Made by a program: the position numbers and the translations under genes. Of a DNA stretch of 64,000 bases, positions 42,034 through 50,351 are shown one piece after another. Where the stretch lies: positions 1 through 64,000 of the forward strand of contig JAJZRU010000002.1 in the NCBI GenBank assembly GCA_021802555.1, in the 5' to 3' direction. The stretch comes from Pseudomonadota bacterium. GTDB lineage: Bacteria; Pseudomonadota; Gammaproteobacteria; Burkholderiales; Thiobacillaceae. Positions within the stretch are counted from its first letter, which is position 1, and every line of letters begins with the position of its first letter. The notes under the pieces were generated by a model that ran no database searches, had not been told where the DNA came from, and saw only the letters and a program-made list of their open reading frames with translations.

Positions 42034-42433
42034 GCTCGTTTCCGATGGGGGCGGCGGCATAACCGATGGCGCCGGGGGTGGCGGCGACGCGGCGCAGCAT
42101 CTCCCTCTGGCTGGACAACTGCTCGGGTGCCTGGCCCATGCCGCTGAAGGTGAGTTGGTCCCAGATCTGGCGCAGCTGGTAGGGGTACATGCCCAGGAGG
42201 CTCTTGGCGAATTCCGCGTGCAGCGGGTCGTCGTCGGCGAGCACGAAGACATGAATGGGCTGGCCGTCGGGCCAGCGCGTCTGGCGCAGGGTGTAGATCG
42301 CTCTCAGGGTGTTCTCGCTTATTTGCGGCAACTGCACGTCGCGGTTGACGATCACATCTACGGCTCCAGCGAGGGCCGGCTGTAGCCCCAAGACCAGCAG
42401 GGCGAGCGTGAGAAGCGGGCGGAGCCTGACCAT
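42008..42433 (-). CDS. Small PstS-like periplasmic binding protein
   Basis: The 141-residue protein has a signal peptide (LLTLALLVLGLQPALAGA) and a short PBP-like domain: VIVNRDVQLPQISENTLRAIYTLRQTRWPDG and ATPGAIGYAAAPI, segments found in phosphate-binding-like proteins. It is far shorter than a transport PstS and no pst genes are near. Such proteins occur beside porins and GGDEF/EAL proteins, as here, and may serve as sensory ligand binders. Its 3' end overlaps the porin start by 26 bp. Confidence 0.78.
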   Translation of the reverse strand: MVRLRPLLTLALLVLGLQPALAGAVDVIVNRDVQLPQISENTLRAIYTLRQTRWPDGQPIHVFVLADDDPLHAEFAKSLLGMYPYQLRQIWDQLTFSGMGQAPEQLSSQREMLRRVAATPGAIGYAAAPIGNEHVRLLPVR

Positions 42434-42492
42434 CGAGGATGCAGTTATTGGGCTTTCAATGCATGATAGAGGAAATCCACCGGAAACCCGCG

Positions 42493-42948
42493 ATGAAAAA
42501 GGTGCTTCAACTCAAACGCTACAGCGCCGAGCAGTTGGAGGAGCGCAACCGGCAGGCGGAGCTGGATCGCATCCCGCCGGCCTACATCGAGCGCTGGTAC
42601 ACCGAAGCCGAGCTGGATGATCTCTATGTGCGTGATCCGAAAGCCTCGTTGGAGATCTCGCGCCGTCAGGAGATGGCGCGCCGCGCCGCTGCGGCGCCGG
42701 CCGTTGCGGCGGCTTCGGCGCCGCCGACTGAAGCCGACGTGCGCGACGCCCTGGAGGAAGCGCGCAGCGTCCTGCTGCGCGACGGCGGCGACCTGGAACT
42801 GGTGGCCCTGGAGGGAACGGTGGTGCGCGTGCGCCTGAAGGGCGCCTGCGTCGGCTGCCCCAATTCGGTGCTGGACCTCAAGACCGTGGTGGAAAAGACC
42901 GTGCGGCGGCGTTTTCCCCAGATCACCGAAGTGCGCAACAGCTATTGA
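42493..42948 (+). CDS. NifU-like Fe-S cluster scaffold domain protein
   Basis: The C-terminal 75 residues match the NifU C-terminal/NfuA domain: VRDALEEARSVLLRDGGDLELVAL, then GACVGCPNSVLDLK with the CxxC that binds a 4Fe-4S cluster between two monomers. The N-terminal 60 residues are polar and specific (LKRYSAEQLEERNRQAEL). I chose ATG at 42493 with GGAAA upstream; ATG at 42463 (MIEEIHRKPAMKK) is an alternative. About 151 residues. It probably delivers Fe-S clusters; no partner is encoded next to it. Confidence 0.83.
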   Translation: MKKVLQLKRYSAEQLEERNRQAELDRIPPAYIERWYTEAELDDLYVRDPKASLEISRRQEMARRAAAAPAVAAASAPPTEADVRDALEEARSVLLRDGGDLELVALEGTVVRVRLKGACVGCPNSVLDLKTVVEKTVRRRFPQITEVRNSY

Positions 42949-42960
42949 TCGGGCGCGGCC

Positions 42961-43104
42961 TCAATTGTGCTCGCGGTCTTTCCGACTGAGCCTGCTGAAC
43001 ACATAAGTCAGCACGATGCCCATGACCACGGCGAAGCCCACGGTGAACACCACCAGCCAGCCCATGGGCGTGCTGAACAAAAGCTGGAATACGGACTGGG
43101 ACAT
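42961..43104 (-). CDS. Small DUF3149-type membrane protein, 47 aa
   Basis: This 47-residue protein has a polar N-terminus (MSQSVFQLLFSTPMG), one membrane helix (WLVVFTVGFAVVMGIVLTYV) and a basic tail (FSRLSRKDREHN). That matches the small DUF3149 proteins of betaproteobacteria, whose function is unknown. The start ATG at 43104 has a strong GGAGGAG ribosome site five bases upstream, which argues that it is expressed. It converges on the NifU-like gene with 12 bp between the stops. Confidence 0.8.
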   Translation of the reverse strand: MSQSVFQLLFSTPMGWLVVFTVGFAVVMGIVLTYVFSRLSRKDREHN

Positions 43105-43257
43105 GGTTTCTCCTCCTCTGTGAGGTGCGGTGCAAGCGCTCCGTGGGCGGGAGTATATTGATAGGCGGGCAAAAACTTAAGCCCGGCCCGGGGGCGCGGC
43201 GGCAGACGGTGCCGGGCGGCGTCCTTCACGGTAACATGGCGGAAATTTTTCCGGCGA

Positions 43258-44235
43258 GTGTGCCTCGTGCTTCTGCATAGTCTGCAACAGTTCATCGCCC
43301 GAGACATGGGCGAAGTCGATCGCGTCATCCGCGCGCGCCTGCGCTCCGAAGTGGTGCTGGTCAACCAAGTCTCGGAATACATCATCAACAGCGGCGGCAA
43401 GCGCCTGCGTCCGGTGCTGGTGCTGCTTTCGGCAGGGGCCTGCGATTACCGCGGCAGCCATCACTACGAGCTCGCCGCCGTGGTGGAATTCATCCACACT
43501 GCCACCCTGCTGCACGACGACGTGGTCGACGAATCCCAGTTGCGGCGCGGCAAGCAGACCGCGAATGCGCTGTTCGGCAACGCCGCCAGCGTGCTGGTGG
43601 GGGATTTTCTCTATTCGCGCGCCTTCCAGATGATGGTGGATATCGACGATATGCAGGTCATGCGCATCCTGGCGGACGCCACCAACACGATCGCCGAAGG
43701 CGAGGTCCTGCAGCTGCTCAACTGCCACGACGCCGACGTGGACGAGGAGAGCTATCTGCGCGTCATCCGCTACAAGACCGCCAAGCTGTTCGAAGCCGCA
43801 GCACGTCTGGGCGGCGTGATCGCCGGCGTCGCGCCGGCCTGGCAGGAAGCGCTTGCCGCCTACGGCATGCATCTGGGCACGGCCTTCCAGCTCATCGACG
43901 ACGTGCTGGACTATTCCGGCGATTTCCTGGAAACCGGCAAGAACATCGGCGACGATCTGGCCGAAGGCAAGCCCACGCTGCCCCTGCTCGTGGCCATGCA
44001 GCGCGGCAGTCCGGCGGAGGCGGCGGCGATCCGGCGCGCCATCGAAGAGGGCGGCCTGGTGGAATTCCAGACCGTGCTCAAGGCCATCCACAACACCGGC
44101 GCCCTGGAACACACGCGCACAGCCGCGCAGCGCGAGGCCGAGCGCGCGGCTGCGGCGCTTGCCTGTCTGCCCGATACCCAACACAAGGACGCTTTGCTAC
44201 AATTGGCGGACTTTGCGGTCAGGCGCAGTTTCTGA
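43258..44235 (+). CDS. ispB: Octaprenyl diphosphate synthase
   Basis: This trans-prenyltransferase makes the long polyprenyl tail of ubiquinone from IPP and FPP. In 325 residues it has both aspartate-rich motifs, LLHDDVVDES and QLIDDVLDYSG, the GGKRLRPVLVLL helix and the KTA/ALFEAAARLGG segment. The start is GTG at 43258; GTG at 43267 is equally possible. In many betaproteobacteria ispB lies beside rplU-rpmA, but here it stands alone upstream of a tRNA. Product chain length is inferred from family resemblance. Confidence 0.93.
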   Translation: MCLVLLHSLQQFIARDMGEVDRVIRARLRSEVVLVNQVSEYIINSGGKRLRPVLVLLSAGACDYRGSHHYELAAVVEFIHTATLLHDDVVDESQLRRGKQTANALFGNAASVLVGDFLYSRAFQMMVDIDDMQVMRILADATNTIAEGEVLQLLNCHDADVDEESYLRVIRYKTAKLFEAAARLGGVIAGVAPAWQEALAAYGMHLGTAFQLIDDVLDYSGDFLETGKNIGDDLAEGKPTLPLLVAMQRGSPAEAAAIRRAIEEGGLVEFQTVLKAIHNTGALEHTRTAAQREAERAAAALACLPDTQHKDALLQLADFAVRRSF

Positions 44236-44265
44236 GAGTTTCTGATAGCAAAGGCCTATCTTCAG

Positions 44266-44342
44266 CGGGGTGTAGCTTAGCCTGGTAGAGCGCTACGTTC
44301 GGGACGTAGAGGCCGGAGGTTCGAATCCTCTCACCCCGACCA
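44266..44342 (+). tRNA. tRNA-Pro (anticodon CGG)
   Basis: This 77-nt tRNA has acceptor stem CGGGGTG pairing with CACCCCG, an encoded CCA, D-arm TAGCTTAGCCTGGTAGAGC, anticodon stem CTACG/CGTAG around loop TTCGGGA (anticodon CGG, reading CCG) and T-arm GGAGGTTCGAATCCTCT. It lies 31 bp after ispB and is immediately followed by fragments of an integrase and an IS3 element, which suggests it served as an integration target. Confidence 0.95.
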
Positions 44343-44495
44343 GATTTCATTTAATAGCGAGTTATGAACCCCCCTTTTCTGCTCAGGGGCGGCTTAGTGG
44401 CAAATTAGTGGCAATTCCTGCCACTTCGCTGTAGCGTGCGGAAATTTTGTGGCCCTCGTGCCTATACGGTGTTCCAGCATCACGGAGCATCTGTC

Positions 44496-44585
44496 ATGGC
44501 ATCCATTGAGAACCGCTCTCGAATCCAGGTCACGGTCAAAAACCGGGGCTGTTGGTACGCGATCAAAATTCCCCAGATTTTGTAG
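44496..44585 (+). pseudogene. Truncated integrase N-terminus (29 codons)
   Basis: From ATG 44496 the frame reads MASIENRSRIQVTVKNRG and then CWYAIKIPQIL before a stop at 44583-44585. MASIENRS...VTVKNR is the opening of tyrosine integrases, whose arm-binding domain starts this way. The rest of the gene (about 350 codons) is missing, replaced at about 44581 by an IS3-family end. It lies 154 bp downstream of tRNA-Pro, where a tRNA-targeting integrase would sit. The assignment rests on only about 18 residues. Confidence 0.55.
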
Positions 44586-44752
44586 GTTCGACGCCCCCCG
44601 ATTTAAGTAGCGCCTGACATTAGAGTCCAATCCCATCGATGAAGGAGATTGGACATGAAGAAGCGATACGCAGAAGAACAGATCATCGGCTTCCTGCGGG
44701 AGGCGGAAGCCGGTCTGCCGGTTAAGGAGTTATGCCGCCGGCATGGTTTCCA
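44581..44752 (+). mobile_element. IS3-family element remnant (left end and start of orfA)
   Basis: The left end begins near TGTAGGTTCGACGCCCCCCG (44581). ATG 44655, with GGAG before it, opens MKKRYAEEQIIGFLREAEAG then LPVKELCRRHGF, the conserved N-terminus of IS3-family orfA. After residue 32 the frame departs from the family and stops at 44765 (QEQA). The helix-turn-helix is incomplete, orfB is absent and no right end is seen. The break near 44750 is where hydrolase sequence from the opposite strand begins. Confidence 0.75.
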
Positions 44753-45428
44753 GGAGCAGGCTTGAGTGGGACACCCAGCCGAAAATGCCGCCTTGGGCAC
44801 TGATCATGGCCAGACTGGCGCGGTGAAATTCGGGGAAATACGAGGCCGTGCAATCCTCCAGCACGATACATTCGTAGCCGCGGTCGTTGGCCTCGCGCAC
44901 CGTGGTATTGACGCAGACCTCCGTGGTCACGCCGGTGACCACCAGTTGACGAATCCCGCGGTGCCGCAATATGGCTTCCAGATCCGTCGCAAAAAATGCT
45001 CCTTTGCCGGGCTTGTCGATCACGGGTTCTCCGGGCCTGGGGTAGAGTTCCGGGATGATGTCGTGGCCATGCTCGCCTCTGACCAAGATGCGTCCCAGGG
45101 GGCCGGTGTCACCGATGCAGGTTTTGCCGCGGCCGCGAAGCTTCTTGGAAAGAGGGAGATCGGACAGATCTGCGCGGTGCCCTTCGCGCGTGTGCATCAC
45201 AGGCCAGCCTGCTTGCCGCCAAGCGGCGAGCAGCCGTTCGTTGGGGGCGATGGCGCTGCGCAACCGTGATACATCGTTGCCCAGCATTGCGCCGAATCCT
45301 CCTGGTTCGAGAAAATCGCGCTGCATATCAATGATGAGCAGGGCACAACACCCCGGTTCGAGTGCGAATTCATACGGTTCCGCGTGCACGGCTAAAGGCG
45401 CTGCATGGGCGGGTATTTCGACGGACAT
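44730..45428 (-). CDS. Cysteine hydrolase of the biuret/triuret hydrolase type (copy 1)
   Basis: The 232-residue isochorismatase-like amidohydrolase keeps the catalytic triad: Asp34 in IIDMQRDF, Lys139 in VIDKPGKGAFFATDLE and Cys172 in [29 protein letters not shown] and the Gln212 of AQGGIFGW match the subgroup holding BiuH and TrtA rather than nicotinamidases. Likely substrates are urea-like amides; which one is unknown. ATG at 45428 has the TGTATACA box 15 bp upstream. The last five to seven codons and the stop (44730-44732) lie within IS3 DNA read antisense, so the original C-terminus was replaced. It shares orientation with the urease operon but follows a 242-bp gap after ureG. Confidence 0.85.
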   Translation of the reverse strand: MSVEIPAHAAPLAVHAEPYEFALEPGCCALLIIDMQRDFLEPGGFGAMLGNDVSRLRSAIAPNERLLAAWRQAGWPVMHTREGHRADLSDLPLSKKLRGRGKTCIGDTGPLGRILVRGEHGHDIIPELYPRPGEPVIDKPGKGAFFATDLEAILRHRGIRQLVVTGVTTEVCVNTTVREANDRGYECIVLEDCTASYFPEFHRASLAMISAQGGIFGWVSHSSLLLETMPAA

Positions 45429-45442
45429 GGGAGGTATCTTGA

Positions 45443-45450
45443 TGTATACA
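45443..45450. promoter_or_regulatory. TGTATACA operator, copy 1
   Basis: Palindrome TGTATACA lies within GATGTATACAAT (45441-45452), 15 bp upstream of the hydrolase start codon, where a repressor would block transcription. The identical 12-mer recurs at 57162-57173 and its core at 56893-56902. Short palindromes with GT...AC arms are typical GntR-family operators. Confidence 0.65.
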
Positions 45451-45670
45451 ATGAATGCAAAGCAAGGTGGATGCCAATTGCCTAGGCTCCAGGTTTGGTG
45501 TGTACCTCGACGCCAATGCTTGCTATAGCTGGCTTTCCCAATGCTGGGCCGGTGTTGCCGCGCGGGCAGGGGGCGTCGGGCATGCACGACAACGGGGCGT
45601 TGGCGGTCACTCTTGCCGGTTTTGCCGGCATGTGCGGGAACGTGCCGCGCCAACTAGGGCCCCGTTCCGG

Positions 45671-46279
45671 CTAGGCGATCAGCCCCTGATGAAGAATGAA
45701 ATCGACCACCTTGGGCAATCCTTCGCCAGTCTTGAGATTGGTGAATACGAAAGGGCGATCACCGCGCATCTTGCGCGCATCCCGCTCCATCACCTCCAGG
45801 GATGCGCCGACATAAGGCGCCAGATCGATCTTGTTGATGACCAGTAAATCGGACTTGGTGATGCCGGGGCCACCTTTGCGGGGAATCTTGTCGCCGGCTG
45901 CGACGTCTATGACGTAGACCGTCAGATCGGACAATTCCGGGCTGAACGTGGCCGCCAGATTGTCGCCGCCGGACTCGATAAGAACCAGCTCAAGGTCTGG
46001 GAATGCGCGAGTGAGCCGGTCCACAGCTTCCAGGTTGATGGAGGCATCCTCGCGGATGGCCGTGTGCGGGCAACCGCCTGTCTCGACGCCGAGAATGCGC
46101 TCTTCGGGCAGCGCCGCATGGCGCACCAGAAACTGTGCATCCTCGGCCGTGTAGATGTCGTTGGTCACCGCGGCGATCTGGTACCGCTCGCGCAACTGTT
46201 GGCACAGGGCCAGCGTCAGCGCCGTCTTGCCGGAGCCTACCGGCCCGCCGATGCCGACGCGTAGAGGGGAATGGTTCAT
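45671..46279 (-). CDS. ureG: Urease accessory GTPase UreG
   Basis: The 202-residue SIMIBI-class GTPase that, with UreDFE, inserts nickel into urease. The P-loop [16 protein letters not shown] is at residues 10-25; other marks are [14 protein letters not shown], the metal-binding CPH ([16 protein letters not shown]) and the G4 motif [12 protein letters not shown]. It is the last gene of the urease operon, 34 bp after ureF. All motifs are intact. Confidence 0.97.
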   Translation of the reverse strand: MNHSPLRVGIGGPVGSGKTALTLALCQQLRERYQIAAVTNDIYTAEDAQFLVRHAALPEERILGVETGGCPHTAIREDASINLEAVDRLTRAFPDLELVLIESGGDNLAATFSPELSDLTVYVIDVAAGDKIPRKGGPGITKSDLLVINKIDLAPYVGASLEVMERDARKMRGDRPFVFTNLKTGEGLPKVVDFILHQGLIA

Positions 46280-46313
46280 CGCCTAGGTCTCGTGATTACG
46301 GTGTGCCCTTGGA

Positions 46314-47006
46314 TTAAGATCGAAACAGGCGCGTGTATTGGGTCTCATGAAGCGAGGACGCCAGCGCCAAACCCGGCGCGCTGCTGCACCAGGCTGCCTC
46401 TGGTAGAGCCAGGGCCGCCTCGCAGGTGTTCGGTATGAGGACACTCAATGCAGAAAGCAGGCGCTGAGCGGCCACTTGACCGAGCGGCATGGCCTTGATG
46501 GCGGCGGCGGCCTGGTTTTCGAGCCAGGCGAAGGCATAGCCATGTAGGAGGTCCACTTCCCCAAGGCGCAGGGCTGCGGCGAGCCGGCTCAAGGCCACGG
46601 GGTATGCCCACTCGCGTTCTTCCAGAGGCAGGCCGGAAAACTCCGGCAGTTGGCGTGCCAGGGCGACCAGGGAATACCCCATCTGCACGGTTTCATCCCG
46701 CAGCTCACGCGTTTCCCTGCTCGCCAGGTAGTGCGTGTTCAGACGCAGGGCCTCGGTGTCTTCGCCTCGCGCCCAGGCGCGTAATGCCGCGGCCAACAAG
46801 GGTAGTTCAAAGCGACCCAACACCAGGGTCAAGTGCTCCTCGATCCACGCAGCGACCGATAGCTCGTCTTCCATCCACCCCGCCTCCACTGCCCATTCCA
46901 GGCCCTGGGAGTAGCTGTAAGCGCCCACGGGGAGCGCTGGGCTGGACAACCGCAGCAGCCAAAGCAGCTCACGTGCGCGGCGCGAAGTGGTGAATGAGGC
47001 CGCCAT
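46314..47006 (-). CDS. ureF: Urease accessory protein UreF
   Basis: This all-helical chaperone, about 230 residues, bridges UreG and the UreD-urease complex. Typical segments are LLRLSSPALPVGAYSYSQGLE, ASRETRELRDETVQMGYSL and SVLIPNTCEAALALPE. I chose ATG at 47006; in-frame ATGs at 47024 and 47045 are possible. All overlap the 3' end of ureE, so translation is coupled. The frame is intact. Confidence 0.95.
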   Translation of the reverse strand: MAASFTTSRRARELLWLLRLSSPALPVGAYSYSQGLEWAVEAGWMEDELSVAAWIEEHLTLVLGRFELPLLAAALRAWARGEDTEALRLNTHYLASRETRELRDETVQMGYSLVALARQLPEFSGLPLEEREWAYPVALSRLAAALRLGEVDLLHGYAFAWLENQAAAAIKAMPLGQVAAQRLLSALSVLIPNTCEAALALPEAAWCSSAPGLALASSLHETQYTRLFRS

Positions 47007-47457
47007 GACCTTTTTCTTCCCCATGGTGATGGCGGCTCCCGCCAAAGGCGCCCGCCTCAGGTTCGAAGGGGATGTTTACCTCCCTGACAGCAAGCCCCAG
47101 CTTTTCGAGCAAGGTTTTCAAAACGTGGTCCTGTTGCAGGCGCAGATACCTGGGGCCGATTTCCAGCACCACATGACGGTTGCCCAAATGGTAGGCGGCA
47201 CGGGTGAGCAGATGCGCGTCACTGCTCTCGACTTCATACAGGGGCTCGACGGCGGCAAGCACTTTCACTACCCGGCCGTCCTTGGCAAGCAGCAACTGTC
47301 CATTTCTCAAAACAGTTCCCTGGGACAGGAACAATCCGGCCTCTTCGCCGCTGTCGAGCGCGACGCGCTGGCGTGACCGGCTGCGTTTTTCGAAAGACAG
47401 GGTGAGGTAGGCATCAGGCCGTCGCGGCGTATCCAGCAGCGCTTCTATCATTAGCAT
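46969..47457 (-). CDS. ureE: Urease accessory nickel chaperone UreE
   Basis: UreE delivers nickel to the urease assembly complex. The 162-residue protein contains the peptide-binding N-domain (VALDSGEEAGLFLSQGTVLR) and a C-terminal metal-binding domain (AAYHLGNRHVVLEIG, conserved His in the dimer site). The tail GGSRHHHGEEKGHGG and LIHH is His-rich. ATG at 47457 overlaps the last base of ureC (TGATG) and the gene overlaps ureF by 38 bp. Confidence 0.95.
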   Translation of the reverse strand: MLMIEALLDTPRRPDAYLTLSFEKRSRSRQRVALDSGEEAGLFLSQGTVLRNGQLLLAKDGRVVKVLAAVEPLYEVESSDAHLLTRAAYHLGNRHVVLEIGPRYLRLQQDHVLKTLLEKLGLAVREVNIPFEPEAGAFGGSRHHHGEEKGHGGLIHHFAPRT

Positions 47458-49160
47458 CAGAACAGAAAATAGCGTTGTGCTAGGGGCAGCATGGACGCCG
47501 GCTCGCACCACAGCAATTCGCCGTCGGCATGCACCTGATAATTCTGCGGGTCCACCTCGATATGCGGGGTGCCGTCATTCCACACCATGTCCGACTTCTT
47601 GAGGGCGCGGCAGCGCTTCACGGCTTCCAGGCGTTTGCTCAAACCGAGTTGCCGGCCGACGTCTGCCGCAAGGGCGGCCTGGGAAACGAAGCTCAGGCTG
47701 GTTCCTTGGCGGCCCCCCCCGTAGGCCGCGAACATGGGCCGGTAATGCACGGGTTGCGGTGTGGGGATGCTGGCGTTGGGGTCGCCCATGGCGGCGGCGG
47801 CGATGGCGCCACCTTTGAGGATAAGGCTGGGTTTGACACCGAAGAAAGCCGGCTTCCACAACACCAGATCGGCAAACTTGCCGACTTCCACAGAACCGAC
47901 GATATGGGCGATGCCATGCGTCAGGGCAGGATTTATGGTGTATTTGGCGATGTAGCGTTTGACCCGGAAATTGTCGTGGCGTGCCGAGTCTTCCGCCAGC
48001 GGGCCGCGCTGTATCCTCATCTTGTGGGCGGTCTGCCAGGTGCGGACGATGACCTCTCCGACCCGGCCCATGGCCTGGGAGTCCGAGGAGATCATGGACA
48101 TGGCCCCCAGGTCATGGAGGATATCCTCGGCGGCGATGGTTTCGCGCCGGATGCGCGATTCGGCGAAGGCGATATCTTCTGCAATGGACGGGTCGAGATG
48201 GTGACAGACCATGAGCATGTCGAGATGCTCGTCTATGGTGTTGATCGTGAACGGCCGCGTGGGATTGGTGGAGGAGGGCAGAACATTCATTTTCCCCACC
48301 GCCTTGATGATGTCCGGAGCGTGGCCGCCGCCTGCGCCCTCGGTGTGGTAGGTGTGGATGGTGCGGCCCTTGAAGGCTGCCAGGGTGACTTCGACAAAGC
48401 CTGACTCGTTCAAGGTGTCGGTATGGATGGCCACCTGGGTGTCGGTGTCTTCGGCCACGCCGAGGCAGCAATCGATGGCGGCCGGCGTGGTGCCCCAGTC
48501 CTCGTGCAGCTTGAGCCCGATCGCGCCGGCCTCGATCTGCTCGCGCAGGGCTTCCGGCCGGCTGGCATTGCCCTTGCCGAGAAAGCCGAGGTTCATGGGA
48601 AAGGCCTCCGCCGCCTTGAGCATCTGCGCCAGATGCCAGGGTCCCGGCGTGCAGGTGGTGGCGGCCGTCCCGGTGGCCGGGCCGGTGCCGCCGCCTATCA
48701 TGGTGGTGATGCCTGACATCAGAGCTTCTTCGATTTGCTGCGGACAGATGAAATGGATGTGGCTGTCAATGCCGCCGGCCGTCAGGATCATGCCTTCGCC
48801 GGCGATGATTTCCGTGCCCGGCCCGATGGCGATATCGACGCGGGGCTGTATGTCCGGATTCCCCGCTTTTCCTATGTCTGCGATGAACCCGTCTTTCAGG
48901 CCCAAGTCGGCCTTGATGATGCCGCTCACGGCATCGATAATCAGCGCATTGGTGATGACCGTGTCCATTACCTGTGCCGAGGGTAGCTGGCTCTGCCCCA
49001 TGCCGTCGCGCACGACCTTGCCGCCGCCGAATTTCACTTCCTCGCCGTAAACTGTGTAATCCTTTTCTACCTCGATGATGAGTTCAGTATCAGCCAGGCG
49101 CAGGCGATCTCCCCGCGTCGGGCCGAACATTTCCGCATAGGCTTGACGCGAAATTTTCAT
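47457..49160 (-). CDS. ureC: Urease alpha subunit
   Basis: This is the catalytic subunit with the dinuclear nickel site, 567 residues as in Klebsiella UreC. Nickel ligands are present: His134 and His136 in [11 protein letters not shown], the carbamylated Lys217 in GLKLHEDWG, His in [12 protein letters not shown] and Asp in [11 protein letters not shown]. The mobile flap carries the catalytic Cys-His of [11 protein letters not shown] chose ATG at 49160, one base after the ureB stop. It hydrolyses urea to ammonia and carbamate in the cytosol. Confidence 0.98.
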   Translation of the reverse strand: MKISRQAYAEMFGPTRGDRLRLADTELIIEVEKDYTVYGEEVKFGGGKVVRDGMGQSQLPSAQVMDTVITNALIIDAVSGIIKADLGLKDGFIADIGKAGNPDIQPRVDIAIGPGTEIIAGEGMILTAGGIDSHIHFICPQQIEEALMSGITTMIGGGTGPATGTAATTCTPGPWHLAQMLKAAEAFPMNLGFLGKGNASRPEALREQIEAGAIGLKLHEDWGTTPAAIDCCLGVAEDTDTQVAIHTDTLNESGFVEVTLAAFKGRTIHTYHTEGAGGGHAPDIIKAVGKMNVLPSSTNPTRPFTINTIDEHLDMLMVCHHLDPSIAEDIAFAESRIRRETIAAEDILHDLGAMSMISSDSQAMGRVGEVIVRTWQTAHKMRIQRGPLAEDSARHDNFRVKRYIAKYTINPALTHGIAHIVGSVEVGKFADLVLWKPAFFGVKPSLILKGGAIAAAAMGDPNASIPTPQPVHYRPMFAAYGGGRQGTSLSFVSQAALAADVGRQLGLSKRLEAVKRCRALKKSDMVWNDGTPHIEVDPQNYQVHADGELLWCEPASMLPLAQRYFLF

Positions 49161-49161
49161 C

Positions 49162-49467
49162 TCACAGCTTGCCCATGATGCGGCCCTTGAAGCCATAGAC
49201 CAGGCGACTTCCGGCCAGCGCCACCAGCTCGACCGTACGGCTCTGCCCGGGTTCGAAGCGCACCGCGGTGCCGGCAGGAATATTCAGGCGAAAGCCACGC
49301 GCGGCCGCACGGTCGAATATGAGGGCATCGTTGGTCTCGAAGAAGTGGTAATGGGAGCCGACCTGGATAGGGCGATCGCCGCTGTTGGCCACTTCCAGGC
49401 TGATCGTGGGGCGGCCGGCGTTCAGCTCGATGTCTCCCGCCTCGATAAACGTTTGGCCGGGGATCAT
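49162..49467 (-). CDS. ureB: Urease beta subunit
   Basis: The 101-residue structural subunit contains [40 protein letters not shown] and [21 protein letters not shown], all standard. It is a separate gene, not fused to ureA. It starts within the last codon of ureJ (4-bp overlap) and ends one base before ureC. Confidence 0.97.
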   Translation of the reverse strand: MIPGQTFIEAGDIELNAGRPTISLEVANSGDRPIQVGSHYHFFETNDALIFDRAAARGFRLNIPAGTAVRFEPGQSRTVELVALAGSRLVYGFKGRIMGKL

Positions 49468-50033
49468 GCCGCCATCCCCAGCAGTAGGTTAAGGCCGTAC
49501 AAAGCCATACCGGCGCCGAGTACTCCTTGCGTCCACGCCAGCCGTTGCGCCAAGGCAAGGCCTAAGCCATAGCCGCCCAGGTGGAGCAGCGCCGTGGCCA
49601 GCATAAACCCGGCAAAGAAATCTCCTTCGCCGTGGTAGCCCTCGATAACATGGGCATAGCCGTGGGCGAGGCCGAACAAGGCCAGACCGCAGGCCGCCCA
49701 CACGAGCCGTCGGCCGCTCAGCCAGGCGCCGGAAAGCAGCGCCAGCCCGAGGGTGAAGACGGAAAGCTCGATGCCCCATTCCATGCCCGCCAGTCCCGGC
49801 CAGCGGAAGGCCAGCAGTCCGCCCAGCAGGCTGGTAGCCACAAAGCCGGTGGGCGGCAGCCAGGCCAGGCGGCGGGGCAGGCGCGCTGCCAGCCAGCCGA
49901 TGGCCAGCATGGCCAGCCAATGGTCCGGCCCAAGGAAAGGGTGCGCGAGACCGGCTGTAAATGCCGCGCCAGAAAGTGCCCCTGCCTGAGCGGCCAGGGG
50001 GGAAAACAGCAGCAGGGTGAGATAGGCTTGCAT
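49464..50033 (-). CDS. ureJ: HupE/UreJ-family membrane protein, probable nickel permease
   Basis: The 189-residue protein has a signal-like N-terminus ([16 protein letters not shown]) and about six further helices. It carries the HupE/UreJ signature [21 protein letters not shown] near residues 30-50, where His and Asp are thought to bind Ni or Co, and later His residues in [15 protein letters not shown]. It lies between ureA and ureB, an arrangement found in betaproteobacterial urease operons. It probably takes up nickel for urease. Confidence 0.88.
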   Translation of the reverse strand: MQAYLTLLLFSPLAAQAGALSGAAFTAGLAHPFLGPDHWLAMLAIGWLAARLPRRLAWLPPTGFVATSLLGGLLAFRWPGLAGMEWGIELSVFTLGLALLSGAWLSGRRLVWAACGLALFGLAHGYAHVIEGYHGEGDFFAGFMLATALLHLGGYGLGLALAQRLAWTQGVLGAGMALYGLNLLLGMAA

Positions 50034-50043
50034 CGGCGCCCCC

Positions 50044-50346
50044 TCAGACGATGGGCTGATGTACGGTGACGAGCTTGGTGCCGTCTGGAAACGTCGCTTC
50101 GACCTGAATTTCCGGAACCATTTCCGCGACACCCTCCATGACGTCCTCGCGGCGCAGCAGAGTGGCACCATAGCTCATAAGATCGGCCACCGTTCTGCCA
50201 TCACGAGCGCCTTCCAGGATGGCGGCGGTAAGATAGGCCACCGCTTCCGGATAGTTCAGCTTGAGGCCGCGCGCCTGCCGCCGCTCCGCGAGCAGCGCGG
50301 CGGTGAAGATGAGCAGCTTGTCTTTTTCCCGCGGCGTCAGTTCCAC
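50044..50346 (-). CDS. ureA: Urease gamma subunit
   Basis: The 100-residue structural subunit ends [20 protein letters not shown] followed by IV, the invariant UreA tail. I took GTG at 50346 because it gives the usual [21 protein letters not shown] opening and standard length. GTG at 50355 overlaps the ureD stop (GTGA) and has GGAG three bases before it, so it may be the real start and would add three residues. It lies 10 bp upstream of ureJ. Confidence 0.95.
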   Translation of the reverse strand: MELTPREKDKLLIFTAALLAERRQARGLKLNYPEAVAYLTAAILEGARDGRTVADLMSYGATLLRREDVMEGVAEMVPEIQVEATFPDGTKLVTVHQPIV

Positions 50347-50351
50347 TTCGC

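Noticed and set aside
42008-42433. PstS of a phosphate ABC transporter
   Set aside because: It is 141 residues, less than half the normal length, with no pstCAB nearby.
44655-44765. A functional small gene MKKRYAEEQ...
   Set aside because: It is the beginning of an IS3 orfA that loses homology after residue 32, so it is a fragment.
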